Assembly (NCBI GenBank): GCA_003645555.1
Contig: QNFN01000125.1
Coordinates: forward strand, 1 to 6,132
Length of the DNA: 6,132 bases
From: Gammaproteobacteria bacterium
GTDB lineage: Bacteria; Pseudomonadota; Gammaproteobacteria; QNFN01
Direction of reading: 5' to 3'
Every line of letters starts with the position of its first letter. The stretch's first letter is position 1. The position numbers were made by a program, and so were the translations under genes. Of the stretch, positions 1 to 6,132 are shown in pieces. The notes beneath the pieces were generated by a model. That model saw only the letters and a list, made by a program, of their open reading frames with translations. It searched no databases and was not told where the DNA came from.

Positions 1-1743
1 CTCCTTGCCACTCGGCTTGACCACCGTCTCGCGGCGCGTCACCGAAATCGCCGGGCAGCCAACATCGAGGCAATTGCTGCAGCCGGTGCACAAGTCGGGT
101 ACGACCTTGAGGGCGACACGAGGATGGTAATTATCGGTCAGCACGCACGGCTGGTTGGTGATGATGACCGATGGACCGTCCTTGCGCGTCTCGTCCCGCA
201 ACAGCTTGAACAGCGTGGGCAACTCATAGGGATCGACGACGTGGACCCGATCGTCCGGTATGCCAAGCGCCGTAGCCAGCTTGGCGAAATCGACCCGTGG
301 CGCCTCGTTGCCGTAAAGGTCACGGCCGCTGCCCGGGTTCTCCTGGCCACCGGTCATGCCGACAGTGCGGTTGTCGAGCAGCAGGATGGTGACATTGCCA
401 CGGTTGTAGGCGATGTCGAGCAGCCCCTGCATGCCCATGTGCATGAAGGTGGAGTCACCGATTACCGCGACCATGCGCTTGTCGGCATCGGCCTCGCCGC
501 GTCCCTTGTCGGCACCCATCGCCATCGGCAGCGACGCCCCCATGCAGACTGTGCTGTCGAGAGCATTCCACGGATGGCCGGCACCGAGCGTGTAGCAGCC
601 TATATCACCGGTAATCACCAGCTTCTTCAGTCGCGACAGCGAGAAGTAGACACCAAGGTGAGGACAGGCGACGCACAGCGTCGGTGGCCGCGGGAAAACC
701 CCGGTGGTCAGCGGCCCACGTTCCGAAACGTCGGGGGTGACCTCGGCTCCGGTCAATGGCGCCAGCGCGCGTACCAGCACCTCGGGCGTCAATTCACCCT
801 GGCGTGGCAGCAGGTCTTTACCCACCAACGGCACCCCGGCGGCGCGCAGTTCGAGTTCCATCAGCGGCTCGCTCTCTTCGACCACCACCAGGGTCTCGAC
901 CGACGCGGCATAGTCCTTGATCTTCTCTAGCGGCAATGGGCAACTGAAGCCGAGCTTGAGAATCGGGGCCTCCGGAAAGGCCTCGCGAACATGCAGGTAG
1001 GCCGGGCCCGAAGTGACGAAGCCGAGCGTGCGGTCAGCGCCATCGTCGACCAGATTGAGATCGCTCGCCACGGCGGCAGCGCGCAACTTCTCTTCGCGCT
1101 CGAACATCACCGGGATGCGCTGCCGGGCATGTACCGGGACCATGACCCAACGCTGCGGGTCCTTGGTGAAGCCGGCCGGCTCATGCGCTATGCGCTCACC
1201 CGTGGCCACCACGCCCTTGACGTGGCAGATGCGACTGGTCAGCCGCACCAGCACCGGCGTCTCGAACTCCTCGGAGATTTCGAATGCCAGCTTGGTCATG
1301 GCGTGCGCCTCCTGGGCATCCGCCGGCTCGAGGATCGGCACGTGGGCGAAACGGCCCCAGTGACGGGAATCCTGTTCGTTCTGTGACGATGACATGCCAA
1401 CATCATCGGCAATGACGATCACCAGGCCGCCCACGGTACCCGTCAGAGTCAGGGTCATCAGTGCATCCGAGGCAACGTTGAGGCCGACGTGCTTCATGGC
1501 GCAGATCGCACGGCTGCCCATCATCGAGGCGCCGATGGTGATCTCCAGAGACACCTTCTCGTTGACCGACCACTCGGCATAGAGGTCGGGGTAGCCGGCC
1601 AGCGCCTCGAGAATCTCGGTCGAAGGGGTGCCCGGGTAGGCGGCCGCGACGCGTACGCCGGCTTCCCAGGCGGCACGGGCCACAGCCTCGTTGCCGGACA
1701 TCAGCTGCCGGCTCGCGGCCGGTATCGGTTGGACTGCACTCAA
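1..1743 (-). CDS. iorA: Indolepyruvate:ferredoxin oxidoreductase, alpha subunit (3' end beyond window)
   Basis: IorA is the thiamine-diphosphate subunit of the IorAB complex. The complex oxidatively decarboxylates aryl-pyruvates, made by transamination of Trp, Phe and Tyr, to aryl-acetyl-CoA and passes electrons to ferredoxin in the cytoplasm. The reading frame is open from 1743 to the left edge (581 codons). Visible signatures are SGNEAVARAAWEAGV near residues 15-29, YPGTPSTEIL at 36-45, WSVNEKV with Glu62 (position of the TPP-activating Glu, by family analogy), SSQNEQDSRHW near 120-130, and CPHLGVYFSL followed by GDIGCYTLG at 379-387. The TPP/Mg motif is GDS at 429-431 with Asn458 in LLLDN. 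A C-terminal ferredoxin-like [4Fe-4S] motif starts with Cys552, 555, 558 and 563 (CTGCSNC...GCP). Family members run to roughly 600-650 residues and usually carry a second Cys cluster, so this is a window cut, not a truncation. I chose TTG at 1743 because AGGAGA lies 9 bp upstream; the alternative ATG at 1701 has no good ribosome binding site. iorB should lie just left of the window, but that is not visible. Confidence 0.95.
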   Translation of the reverse strand, partial: MSAVQPIPAASRQLMSGNEAVARAAWEAGVRVAAAYPGTPSTEILEALAGYPDLYAEWSVNEKVSLEITIGASMMGSRAICAMKHVGLNVASDALMTLTLTGTVGGLVIVIADDVGMSSSQNEQDSRHWGRFAHVPILEPADAQEAHAMTKLAFEISEEFETPVLVRLTSRICHVKGVVATGERIAHEPAGFTKDPQRWVMVPVHARQRIPVMFEREEKLRAAAVASDLNLVDDGADRTLGFVTSGPAYLHVREAFPEAPILKLGFSCPLPLEKIKDYAASVETLVVVEESEPLMELELRAAGVPLVGKDLLPRQGELTPEVLVRALAPLTGAEVTPDVSERGPLTTGVFPRPPTLCVACPHLGVYFSLSRLKKLVITGDIGCYTLGAGHPWNALDSTVCMGASLPMAMGADKGRGEADADKRMVAVIGDSTFMHMGMQGLLDIAYNRGNVTILLLDNRTVGMTGGQENPGSGRDLYGNEAPRVDFAKLATALGIPDDRVHVVDPYELPTLFKLLRDETRKDGPSVIITNQPCVLTDNYHPRVALKVVPDLCTGCSNCLDVGCPAISVTRRETVVKPSGKE

Positions 1744-1835
1744 CGGGCTACTTCTCCTGATCGTACCCGGCAAATACAGACGATAGCCGGGAAAAGGTCA
1801 CGCAGAATACCACAGCGCCGACATGGCCCAACGCC
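1744..1835 (-). promoter_or_regulatory. paaI-iorA spacer with possible weak promoter and inverted repeat
   Basis: This is the only sizeable gap within the leftward group (92 bp). On the minus strand a poor sigma70-like pair can be read: TTGGGC (1831-1826), 16 bp, TATTCT (1809-1804). Downstream of it, before the iorA ribosome binding site, lies a perfect 6-bp inverted repeat, CCCGGC/GCCGGG (1791-1786 and 1771-1766), with a 14-nt loop. No T-run follows, so it is not a standard terminator. It could be an operator, a leader hairpin, or chance in GC-rich DNA. An internal iorA promoter is possible but not demonstrated. Confidence 0.25.
1753..1758 (-). promoter_or_regulatory. Ribosome binding site of iorA (supports TTG start)
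   Basis: On the minus strand AGGAGA ends 9 bases before TTG at 1743-1741. It is the strongest Shine-Dalgarno-like sequence in the window and decides the start: the next in-frame candidate, ATG at 1701-1699, is preceded only by GC-rich coding-like sequence. Confidence 0.65.
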
Positions 1836-2303
1836 TCAGCCACCCACCTGGCCATCACCACTGTCGACTGCCGGACCGATGGCATCACGGCGTCGGAACA
1901 CGGTGCCGGTGAACAGCCCGACCAGCGTCCCGTCGTCACGCCGCACCTCGACCCGATAGAGCCCGGTGCGTCCGCCCAACGACTCCTCGGTGGCGACGGC
2001 GGTGAGCGTATCGCCTGCATGCGAGGCCGCTGGATAACTCATCTGTGTGGATAGCGCGACCGCGGTGCGTCCATGGGAGTTGGCGGCAATGGCAAAGGCA
2101 AAATCGGCCAGGGTGAACGTGGCTCCGCCGTGGGTGGTGCCGACTCCGTTATGCATCGCTTCGGTGACCAGCATCGTCACCTCGCAGCATCCCGGTGCGA
2201 CGGACACCAGGCGGATGCCGAGTCCCTGGGCAAAACGGTCGGCCTCGGCCATCCAGTGCCCGATAACCTCCGCCTGGCGCCGCGATTCGGTCTCAGTCGT
2301 CAT
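1836..2303 (-). CDS. paaI: PaaI-type hydroxyphenylacetyl-CoA thioesterase (hotdog fold)
   Basis: This is a 155-residue cytoplasmic acyl-CoA thioesterase. Known PaaI enzymes hydrolyse phenylacetyl-CoA and ring-hydroxylated phenylacetyl-CoA, releasing CoA from stalled intermediates. The hotdog signature is clear: HNG at 51-53, THGG at 57-60, and TLADFAFAIAANSHG at 64-78 with Asp67 at the catalytic acidic position. AVALSTQMSYPAASHAGDTL (81-100) follows, and the C-terminal strand is YRVEVRRDDGTLVGLFTGT (116-134). The residues after about 140 are a loose, probably unstructured tail. The ATG at 2303 is preceded by only a weak GGGA. It lies 12 bp after the mnmG stop, so co-transcription and translational coupling are likely. 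With iorA next, its natural substrate is plausibly the aryl-acetyl-CoA made by IorAB; this is inference from context. A broader acyl-CoA thioesterase role cannot be excluded. Confidence 0.9.
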   Translation of the reverse strand: MTTETESRRQAEVIGHWMAEADRFAQGLGIRLVSVAPGCCEVTMLVTEAMHNGVGTTHGGATFTLADFAFAIAANSHGRTAVALSTQMSYPAASHAGDTLTAVATEESLGGRTGLYRVEVRRDDGTLVGLFTGTVFRRRDAIGPAVDSGDGQVGG

Positions 2304-2315
2304 ATCATTCCCGTG

Positions 2316-4205
2316 TCAACCGGCACGGCGCAGGTCACCGTACCGTTTCAGGTGCACCAACAGCAGCGATACCGCGGCCGGCGTCACGCCGGGGATCCGC
2401 GCCGCCTGGCCGAGGGTCACTGGACGCTGTGCTACCAGTTTCTGGCGCACCTCGTTGGAGAGCCCGTTGATGGCATCGAAGTCGAAGCCCTCGGGCAACG
2501 GCAGGGTCTCGTTGCGGTGGTTGCGTTCCACCTCGATGCGCTGGCGCTCGAGGTAACCCGCATACGCGGCCTGGATCTCGACCTGCTCGGCGACACGCGG
2601 GTCATCGACGCCGGGGCCAAGCCCGGGCAGTGCCACCAGACCCGCGTAGTCCACCTCAGGTCGGCGCAGCAGGTCACTCGCCCGATGGTCCCGGCTCGGT
2701 TCACGGCCGAAACGTACGGCGAAGGCCTGGGCTGTCGCGCTGCCCGGCACCACCGGCAAGCCGCCCAGGCGCTGCTGTTCGGCGCTGATGGCGTCACGCT
2801 TGCGCTCGAAACGGCCCCAGCGAACATCGTCCACCAGGCCGAATTCACGGCCAATCGGCGTCAGGCGCAGGTCGGCGTTGTCCTCGCGCAGCAGCAGCCG
2901 ATACTCGGCCCGGCTGGTAAACATCCGGTAGGGCTCGGTGGTGCCGTTATTTTCCTGATCGTCGCCCAGCCCACCGAGATACGCTTCGTCACGGCGCGGC
3001 CACCATCCCTCCTGCCCGGCCACTTGGCGCGCGGCGTTGAGACCGGCCAGCAAGCCCTGTGCGGCTGCCTCCTCGTAGCCGGTGGTGCCATTGATCTGAC
3101 CGGCACAGAACAGGCCGCCAAGGCGGCGGGTCTCGAGCGTCGGGCGCAGATCGCGCGGATCAAAAAAGTCGTACTCGATAGCGTAACCAGGGCGCACGAT
3201 ACGCGCCTGTTCGAAGCCGGGAATCGAACGCACCAAGGCGTACTGGACATCGAATGGCAGGCTGGTCGAGATGCCGTTCGGGTAGACCTCGACGGTATCG
3301 AGCCCCTCCGGCTCGACGAAGATCTGATGCGATTCGCGCTCGGAAAAACGCACCACCTTGTCCTCGATCGACGGGCAGTAGCGCGGGCCAACCCCCTCGA
3401 TGGCGCCGCTGAACAACGGTGAGCGGTCAAGCCCGGCGCGGATGATGTCGTGGGTCTCGGCGGTTGTCCTGGTGATGTGGCACACGACCTGGCGCGGATG
3501 GTCGGTCGCCGCGCCGAGGAACGAGAAGACCGGCACCGGGTCGTCACCCGGCTGCACCTCGAGCCGGGAGAAATCGATGGAGCGCCCATCGAGCCGCGGG
3601 GGTGTCCCGGTCTTGAGGCGCGCCGTCCGTGGCAGCAGCTCGCGCAGCCGTGAGGCCAGCGCCTGCGCTGGCGGGTCGCCGGCACCGCCAGCCGCGTAGT
3701 TGGCAGGACCAACGTGGACGCGTCCGGCGAGGAAGGTTCCAACCGTCAACACCACGCTGTGGGCCCGGAAAACCAGGCCCATTTGGGTCACCACTCCGAC
3801 CACCCGCTCACCCTCGACAACCAGGTCATCAACCGCCTGCTGGAACAGCGTCAGGTTGGGCTGGTTTTCGAGCAGGGTGCGAATCGCCTGACGATAGAGG
3901 ACGCGGTCGGCCTGGCCACGGGTCGCACGAACAGCCGGCCCCTTGCTGGCGTTCAAGACACGGAAATGGATGCCCGCACGATCGGCCGCTTGCGCCATCG
4001 CTCCGCCGAGTGCATCGATCTCACGCACCAGGTGGCCCTTGCCGATGCCGCCAATCGCCGGATTGCAGCTCATCTGGCCGAGCGCCTCGATGCTGTGGGT
4101 CAGCAACAGCGTGCGCGCACCTACCCTGGCCGCGGCCAGGGCGGCCTCGGTACCGGCGTGGCCGCCACCGACGACGATGACATCGAACGCTTCCGGATGG
4201 TGCAT
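2316..4205 (-). CDS. mnmG: tRNA uridine-5-carboxymethylaminomethyl modification enzyme MnmG (GidA)
   Basis: MnmG is an FAD- and NADH-dependent enzyme. Together with the GTPase MnmE it installs the (carboxymethyl)aminomethyl group on C5 of wobble U34 in tRNAs reading split codon boxes. The protein has 629 residues, the length I recall for E. coli. Visible features are the Rossmann FAD motif [10 protein letters not shown] at 13-22, [17 protein letters not shown] (43-59) with Cys47, [14 protein letters not shown] at 88-101, RLKTGTPPR at 196-204, and [12 protein letters not shown] with Cys277, the conserved Cys linked to catalysis. [16 protein letters not shown] (369-384) forms the second FAD contact region. 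The helical C-terminal MnmE-binding part includes [13 protein letters not shown] (543-555) and LSNEVRQKL (582-590). The frame is open upstream to 4331, but the family N-terminus (short lead, then FDVIVVGGG) fits ATG at 4205. A -10-like box lies just upstream, so the longer start would not be transcribed from it. The gene heads the leftward group. Confidence 0.98.
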   Translation of the reverse strand: MHHPEAFDVIVVGGGHAGTEAALAAARVGARTLLLTHSIEALGQMSCNPAIGGIGKGHLVREIDALGGAMAQAADRAGIHFRVLNASKGPAVRATRGQADRVLYRQAIRTLLENQPNLTLFQQAVDDLVVEGERVVGVVTQMGLVFRAHSVVLTVGTFLAGRVHVGPANYAAGGAGDPPAQALASRLRELLPRTARLKTGTPPRLDGRSIDFSRLEVQPGDDPVPVFSFLGAATDHPRQVVCHITRTTAETHDIIRAGLDRSPLFSGAIEGVGPRYCPSIEDKVVRFSERESHQIFVEPEGLDTVEVYPNGISTSLPFDVQYALVRSIPGFEQARIVRPGYAIEYDFFDPRDLRPTLETRRLGGLFCAGQINGTTGYEEAAAQGLLAGLNAARQVAGQEGWWPRRDEAYLGGLGDDQENNGTTEPYRMFTSRAEYRLLLREDNADLRLTPIGREFGLVDDVRWGRFERKRDAISAEQQRLGGLPVVPGSATAQAFAVRFGREPSRDHRASDLLRRPEVDYAGLVALPGLGPGVDDPRVAEQVEIQAAYAGYLERQRIEVERNHRNETLPLPEGFDFDAINGLSNEVRQKLVAQRPVTLGQAARIPGVTPAAVSLLLVHLKRYGDLRRAG

Positions 4206-4237
4206 AGGTTTGCTGGAATTCCCACGATTCAGGCGCA

Positions 4238-4243
4238 ATTGTA
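4238..4243 (-). promoter_or_regulatory. Candidate -10 box for mnmG
   Basis: TACAAT on the minus strand matches 5 of 6 bases of the sigma70 consensus. It would place the transcript start near 4231 and give a leader of about 26 nt before ATG 4205. The -35 region (about 4261-4266 with a 17-bp spacer) is poor, so the call rests on the -10 and its position. Confidence 0.35.
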
Positions 4244-4283
4244 CGCCCGCGCTGCCAGACAGACCATTGGCCATACCCGGAAA

Positions 4284-4322
4284 CCGCTTGCGGATGAGAG
4301 GGATAGCGAACCCTACAAGCGG
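4284..4322. repeat. Imperfect inverted repeat in the divergent intergenic region
   Basis: CCGCTTG (4284-4290) pairs perfectly with CAAGCGG (4316-4322). Inside it AGGG (4299-4302) pairs with CCCT (4311-4314) around an 8-nt loop, with an 8-nt bulge on one side and 1 nt on the other. No T-run adjoins either end, so terminator function is unlikely. It may be an operator or leader hairpin, or chance. Confidence 0.4.
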
Positions 4323-4372
4323 AATCGTCATTCATTGGCCTGCTCCGCTCTACGGCAGCGGCTGACTTCGCC

Positions 4373-4378
4373 TAAGAT
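4373..4378 (+). promoter_or_regulatory. Weak candidate -10 box for the rightward group
   Basis: TAAGAT matches 4 of 6 consensus bases and lies 36 bp before the GTG at 4415, a reasonable distance for a short leader. No good -35 is visible at 16-18 bp upstream. Confidence 0.25.
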
Positions 4379-4400
4379 GACCGCCTGCGCCCCCGTTCAT

Positions 4401-4406
4401 GAGAGG
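4401..4406 (+). promoter_or_regulatory. Ribosome binding site supporting the GTG start at 4415
   Basis: GAGAGG ends 8 bases before GTG at 4415-4417. It supports the GTG start over the nearby ATG at 4399, which opens a different frame with no recognisable protein. Confidence 0.55.
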
Positions 4407-4414
4407 CGGTACAC

Positions 4415-4855
4415 GTGGACACCGAACTGCACCAACTCGCCGGCTGTCTCGACCCCACCACCTGGAACCGGATCGGCGTCGGCCGTCTGCCCGGCCTGAT
4501 CGACCTGGAAATTGTGGAAGTGGACTTCGACCGGCTCATGAGCCGACTGAAGGTCCGTTCCGCACTGTTGGCACCGAACGGTTTCCTGCATGCCGCCACG
4601 GTCGTGGCCCTGGCCGACACCACCTGCGGCTACGCCACCGTGGTCAACCTGCCGACCGGAGCACAAGGTTTCACCACCGTCGAACTCAAAAGCAACTTCT
4701 TCGGCACCGCTCGCGATGGCACTATCCTGTGCATCGCCACCCCCTTGCACCGGGGTCGCACGACCCAGGTCTGGGATGCCGCAGTAACCCGTGAGGCGGA
4801 CGGTCGCCTCCTGGCCGCGTTCCGCTGCACACAGATGATCCTTTCTTCCACCTGA
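4415..4855 (+). CDS. PaaI/YbdB-like hotdog-fold thioesterase family protein
   Basis: This is a 146-residue cytoplasmic hotdog protein of the PaaI/EntH (YbdB)-like acyl-CoA thioesterase superfamily. The fold signature is NGFLHAATVVALADTTCGYA at 55-74, with His59 and Asp68 at the usual active-site helix positions. TTVELKSNFFGTARDG (87-102) follows, then ATPLHRGRTTQVWDAAVTR (108-126), which matches the family's central strands, and a last strand near 132-143. The usual HGG before the helix reads HAA here (59-61). This separates it from the PaaI encoded at 1836-2303, so the two are not a recent duplication. The start is GTG, chosen for its ribosome binding site. DUF938 follows 12 bp downstream, suggesting co-transcription. 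The substrate cannot be told from sequence. Candidates include a general acyl-CoA or aryl-CoA housekeeping thioesterase. Confidence 0.85.
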   Translation: MDTELHQLAGCLDPTTWNRIGVGRLPGLIDLEIVEVDFDRLMSRLKVRSALLAPNGFLHAATVVALADTTCGYATVVNLPTGAQGFTTVELKSNFFGTARDGTILCIATPLHRGRTTQVWDAAVTREADGRLLAAFRCTQMILSST

Positions 4856-4867
4856 AACCCACCCACG

Positions 4868-5470
4868 ATGCACAACGCTCCCTACTACACGGCCGCCGAA
4901 CAGAACCGGGAGCCGATCCTGACGATGCTGCGCGAGGTGTTCGATCGCCCCGGGCTGGTGCTCGAGATCGGTAGTGGCAGCGGTCAGCATGCCGTCCACT
5001 TCGCCACCTTCCTCGGGCACATCGAGTGGCAGCCGACCGACCTTCCGGAACAGCTTCCTGGCATTGCGCAGTGGCGCACGCTGAGTGGGCTCGACAACAT
5101 CCGTGCACCGCTGGCGCTCGATCTCGACGACGATACCTGGCCGGTCTCGGCCTGCGACGAGGCTTACTCGGCCAACACCGCTCACGTCGTCCCCTGGGCA
5201 TTGGTTGAACACATGCTGGCCGGTATCGCCGCCCGGCTGCGGCCGGAAGGTCGTTTCTGCCTCTACGGCCCGTTCCGCTACGGCGACCGCCACACCAGCG
5301 AGAGCAATGCCTCGTTCGATGCCACCCTGCGCCAGCGCGATCCTCGTCAAGGTGTACGTGACGCCTTCCGCCTCGAAGAATATGGCCAGCAGGTCGGACT
5401 ATCACTTGTTGCCGACCACGAAATGCCGGTCAACAACCGCCTCCTCGTATTCCAGCGCGACACCACCTGA
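4868..5470 (+). CDS. DUF938 family SAM-dependent methyltransferase (METTL26-like)
   Basis: This is a 200-residue class I methyltransferase-like protein of the DUF938 family, whose animal relative is METTL26; the substrate is not known. SAM-binding motif I is VLEIGSGSGQHAVHFA (31-46) with the Gly loop at 35-39. The following strand ends in EWQPTD with Asp58 at the ribose-binding acidic position. DLDDDTWP is at 85-92 and the family motif NTAHVVPW at 103-110. The C-terminal hallmark is LYGPFRYGDRHTSESNASFD (132-151), with DPRQGVRD at 158-165 and MPVNNRLLVF at 186-195. The length matches the family. No strong Shine-Dalgarno precedes ATG 4868, which is consistent with translation coupled to the thioesterase gene 12 bp upstream. 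There is no signal peptide or membrane segment, so it is probably cytoplasmic. Confidence 0.92.
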   Translation: MHNAPYYTAAEQNREPILTMLREVFDRPGLVLEIGSGSGQHAVHFATFLGHIEWQPTDLPEQLPGIAQWRTLSGLDNIRAPLALDLDDDTWPVSACDEAYSANTAHVVPWALVEHMLAGIAARLRPEGRFCLYGPFRYGDRHTSESNASFDATLRQRDPRQGVRDAFRLEEYGQQVGLSLVADHEMPVNNRLLVFQRDTT

Positions 5471-5483
5471 AAACACCGCTGCG

Positions 5484-5513
5484 TTGCGGCACTGGAAGCG
5501 GCGGTGGTAAGTT
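5484..5513 (+). promoter_or_regulatory. Possible weak promoter ahead of thrH
   Basis: TTGCGG (5484-5489) and TAAGTT (5508-5513) are 18 bp apart and would start transcription about 40 bp before the thrH GTG. Both boxes are weak, and they sit in an 88-bp gap that holds no terminator I can recognise. Read-through from the upstream genes is equally possible. Confidence 0.22.
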
Positions 5514-5558
5514 GGCGCCGCCGCTGGCCAGTGCCAGCTCCGAGACGCGGAAATTCAC

Positions 5559-6132
5559 GTGGAAATCGCCTGCCTCGACCTCGAAGGCGTCCTGGTCCCC
5601 GAAATCTGGATCAATGTTGCCGAGCGCACCGGTATCGACGCCTTGCGCGCCACCACCCGCGACATCCCCGACTACGACGAGTTGATGCGTCAACGCCTCG
5701 GTCTGCTCGACGAGCACGGACTGACGTTGAGCTGCATACAGGAAGTGATCGCCGGGCTCGGTCCGTTCGATGGGGCCATCGAATTCACCAACTGGCTGCG
5801 CGAGCGCTTCCAACTGGTAATCCTCTCCGACACCTTCTACGAGTTCGCCGCACCACTGATGCGTCAGCTCGGCTGGCCGACACTGCTGTGCCACCGTCTC
5901 GACAGTGATGCCAGCGGTCGCATCACCGGCTACCGGCTGCGCCAGGTCGACCCCAAGCGCCAGGCCGTACAAGCGCTGCAGGCGCTCAACTACCGCGTCA
6001 TCGCCGCTGGCGACTCCTACAACGACACCACCATGCTCAGCCAGGCCGATGCCGGCATCTTCTTCTCGCCACCGGACAATGTCGTCGCCGAGTTCCCTCA
6101 GTTTCCGGTCACCCGCGACTACGATCAACTGC
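5559..6132 (+). CDS. thrH: ThrH: phosphoserine phosphatase / homoserine phosphotransferase (3' end beyond window)
   Basis: ThrH is a HAD-superfamily enzyme. In Pseudomonas it dephosphorylates phosphoserine and can transfer the phosphate to homoserine, linking serine and threonine synthesis. In the 191 visible residues motif I is [10 protein letters not shown] (6-15), with Asp7 as nucleophile and Glu9 where most HAD enzymes have Asp, a known ThrH trait. [10 protein letters not shown] is at 34-43, motif II is LSDTFYEF with Ser90, motif III is DPKRQ with Lys133, and motif IV is [11 protein letters not shown] (149-159). The C-terminal FPQFP motif precedes the right edge. Family length is about 205, so only about 14 residues are missing. 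GTG at 5559 is chosen because it gives the family N-terminus [10 protein letters not shown]; no in-frame ATG lies nearby upstream, and the Shine-Dalgarno is weak. It lies 88 bp after the DUF938 gene on the same strand, so it may be co-transcribed or have its own promoter. Confidence 0.95.
   Translation, partial: MEIACLDLEGVLVPEIWINVAERTGIDALRATTRDIPDYDELMRQRLGLLDEHGLTLSCIQEVIAGLGPFDGAIEFTNWLRERFQLVILSDTFYEFAAPLMRQLGWPTLLCHRLDSDASGRITGYRLRQVDPKRQAVQALQALNYRVIAAGDSYNDTTMLSQADAGIFFSPPDNVVAEFPQFPVTRDYDQL

Larger units (their letters stand above)
4206..4414. promoter_or_regulatory. Divergent intergenic region between mnmG and the rightward group
   Basis: These 209 bp separate divergently read genes, so both promoters are expected here. 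I see no convincing gene. The open frame upstream of mnmG and short plus-strand frames have no homology that I recognise. Contents are a -10-like box for mnmG (4243-4238), a -10-like box for the plus group (4373-4378), an imperfect inverted repeat (4284-4322), and a ribosome binding site at 4401-4406. Confidence 0.6.

Noticed and set aside
124..930. Plus-strand open frame of 268 codons opposite iorA
   Set aside because: The minus strand carries a continuous, motif-rich IorA here; the plus frame has no recognisable domain.
2073..3422. Long plus-strand open frame (449 codons) opposite mnmG and the start of paaI
   Set aside because: It lies antisense to the strongly conserved mnmG, its composition follows the opposite strand's codons, and I recognise no family in it. 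Long antisense frames are common in GC-rich genes.
4206..4331. 42-codon in-frame N-terminal extension of mnmG, or a separate small peptide
   Set aside because: MnmG proteins begin a few residues before the FAD motif, the 629-residue length fits the family, and the candidate -10 box lies inside this extension. The extension is most likely untranslated open sequence.
4397..5350. Minus-strand open frame of 317 codons spanning the plus-strand thioesterase and DUF938 genes
   Set aside because: It crosses two well-supported genes on the other strand and has no family signature.
5471..5558. Possible terminator between the DUF938 gene and thrH
   Set aside because: Only a 4-bp CCGC/GCGG stem is visible (5476-5489), with no T-run after it.
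5430..6128. Minus-strand open frame of 232 codons opposite thrH
   Set aside because: ThrH motifs are intact on the plus strand; the reverse frame is a mirror of its codon bias.

Overview
This is a GC-rich bacterial chromosomal window that is almost fully coding. It holds six protein genes in two divergent groups. The MnmG protein is gammaproteobacterial in character: it has the same length, 629 residues, and the same Cys47/Cys277 numbering that I recall for the E. coli protein. A Pseudomonas-type ThrH and a DUF938 methyltransferase point the same way. I cannot name the genus from the sequence.

Left group, minus strand, read right to left: mnmG (2316-4205, tRNA wobble-uridine modification), then a PaaI-type hotdog thioesterase (1836-2303), then iorA (1743 down to the window edge). 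IorA is the large subunit of indolepyruvate:ferredoxin oxidoreductase and lacks only its far C-terminus here. mnmG and paaI are 12 bp apart. paaI and iorA are 92 bp apart. IorAB makes aryl-acetyl-CoA from aryl-pyruvates and PaaI hydrolyses (hydroxy)phenylacetyl-CoA, so these two genes look like a small aromatic-amino-acid catabolic module attached downstream of the housekeeping gene mnmG. The rsmG gene that often follows mnmG is not at this position.

Centre: a 209-bp divergent intergenic region (4206-4414) must hold the promoters of both groups. It contains a plausible -10 box for mnmG, a weaker one for the rightward group, and an imperfect inverted repeat.

Right group, plus strand: a second, different hotdog thioesterase (4415-4855), a DUF938 SAM-dependent methyltransferase (4868-5470, 12 bp downstream), and thrH (from 5559, cut by the right edge). 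ThrH is a HAD phosphoserine phosphatase / homoserine phosphotransferase.

I see no tRNA, rRNA, CRISPR array, insertion sequence, phage gene or convincing rho-independent terminator. I found no evidence for a previously undescribed system. The points worth a second look are the mnmG-paaI-iorA linkage, the HAA-for-HGG change in the second thioesterase, and possible leader structures upstream of mnmG and iorA.
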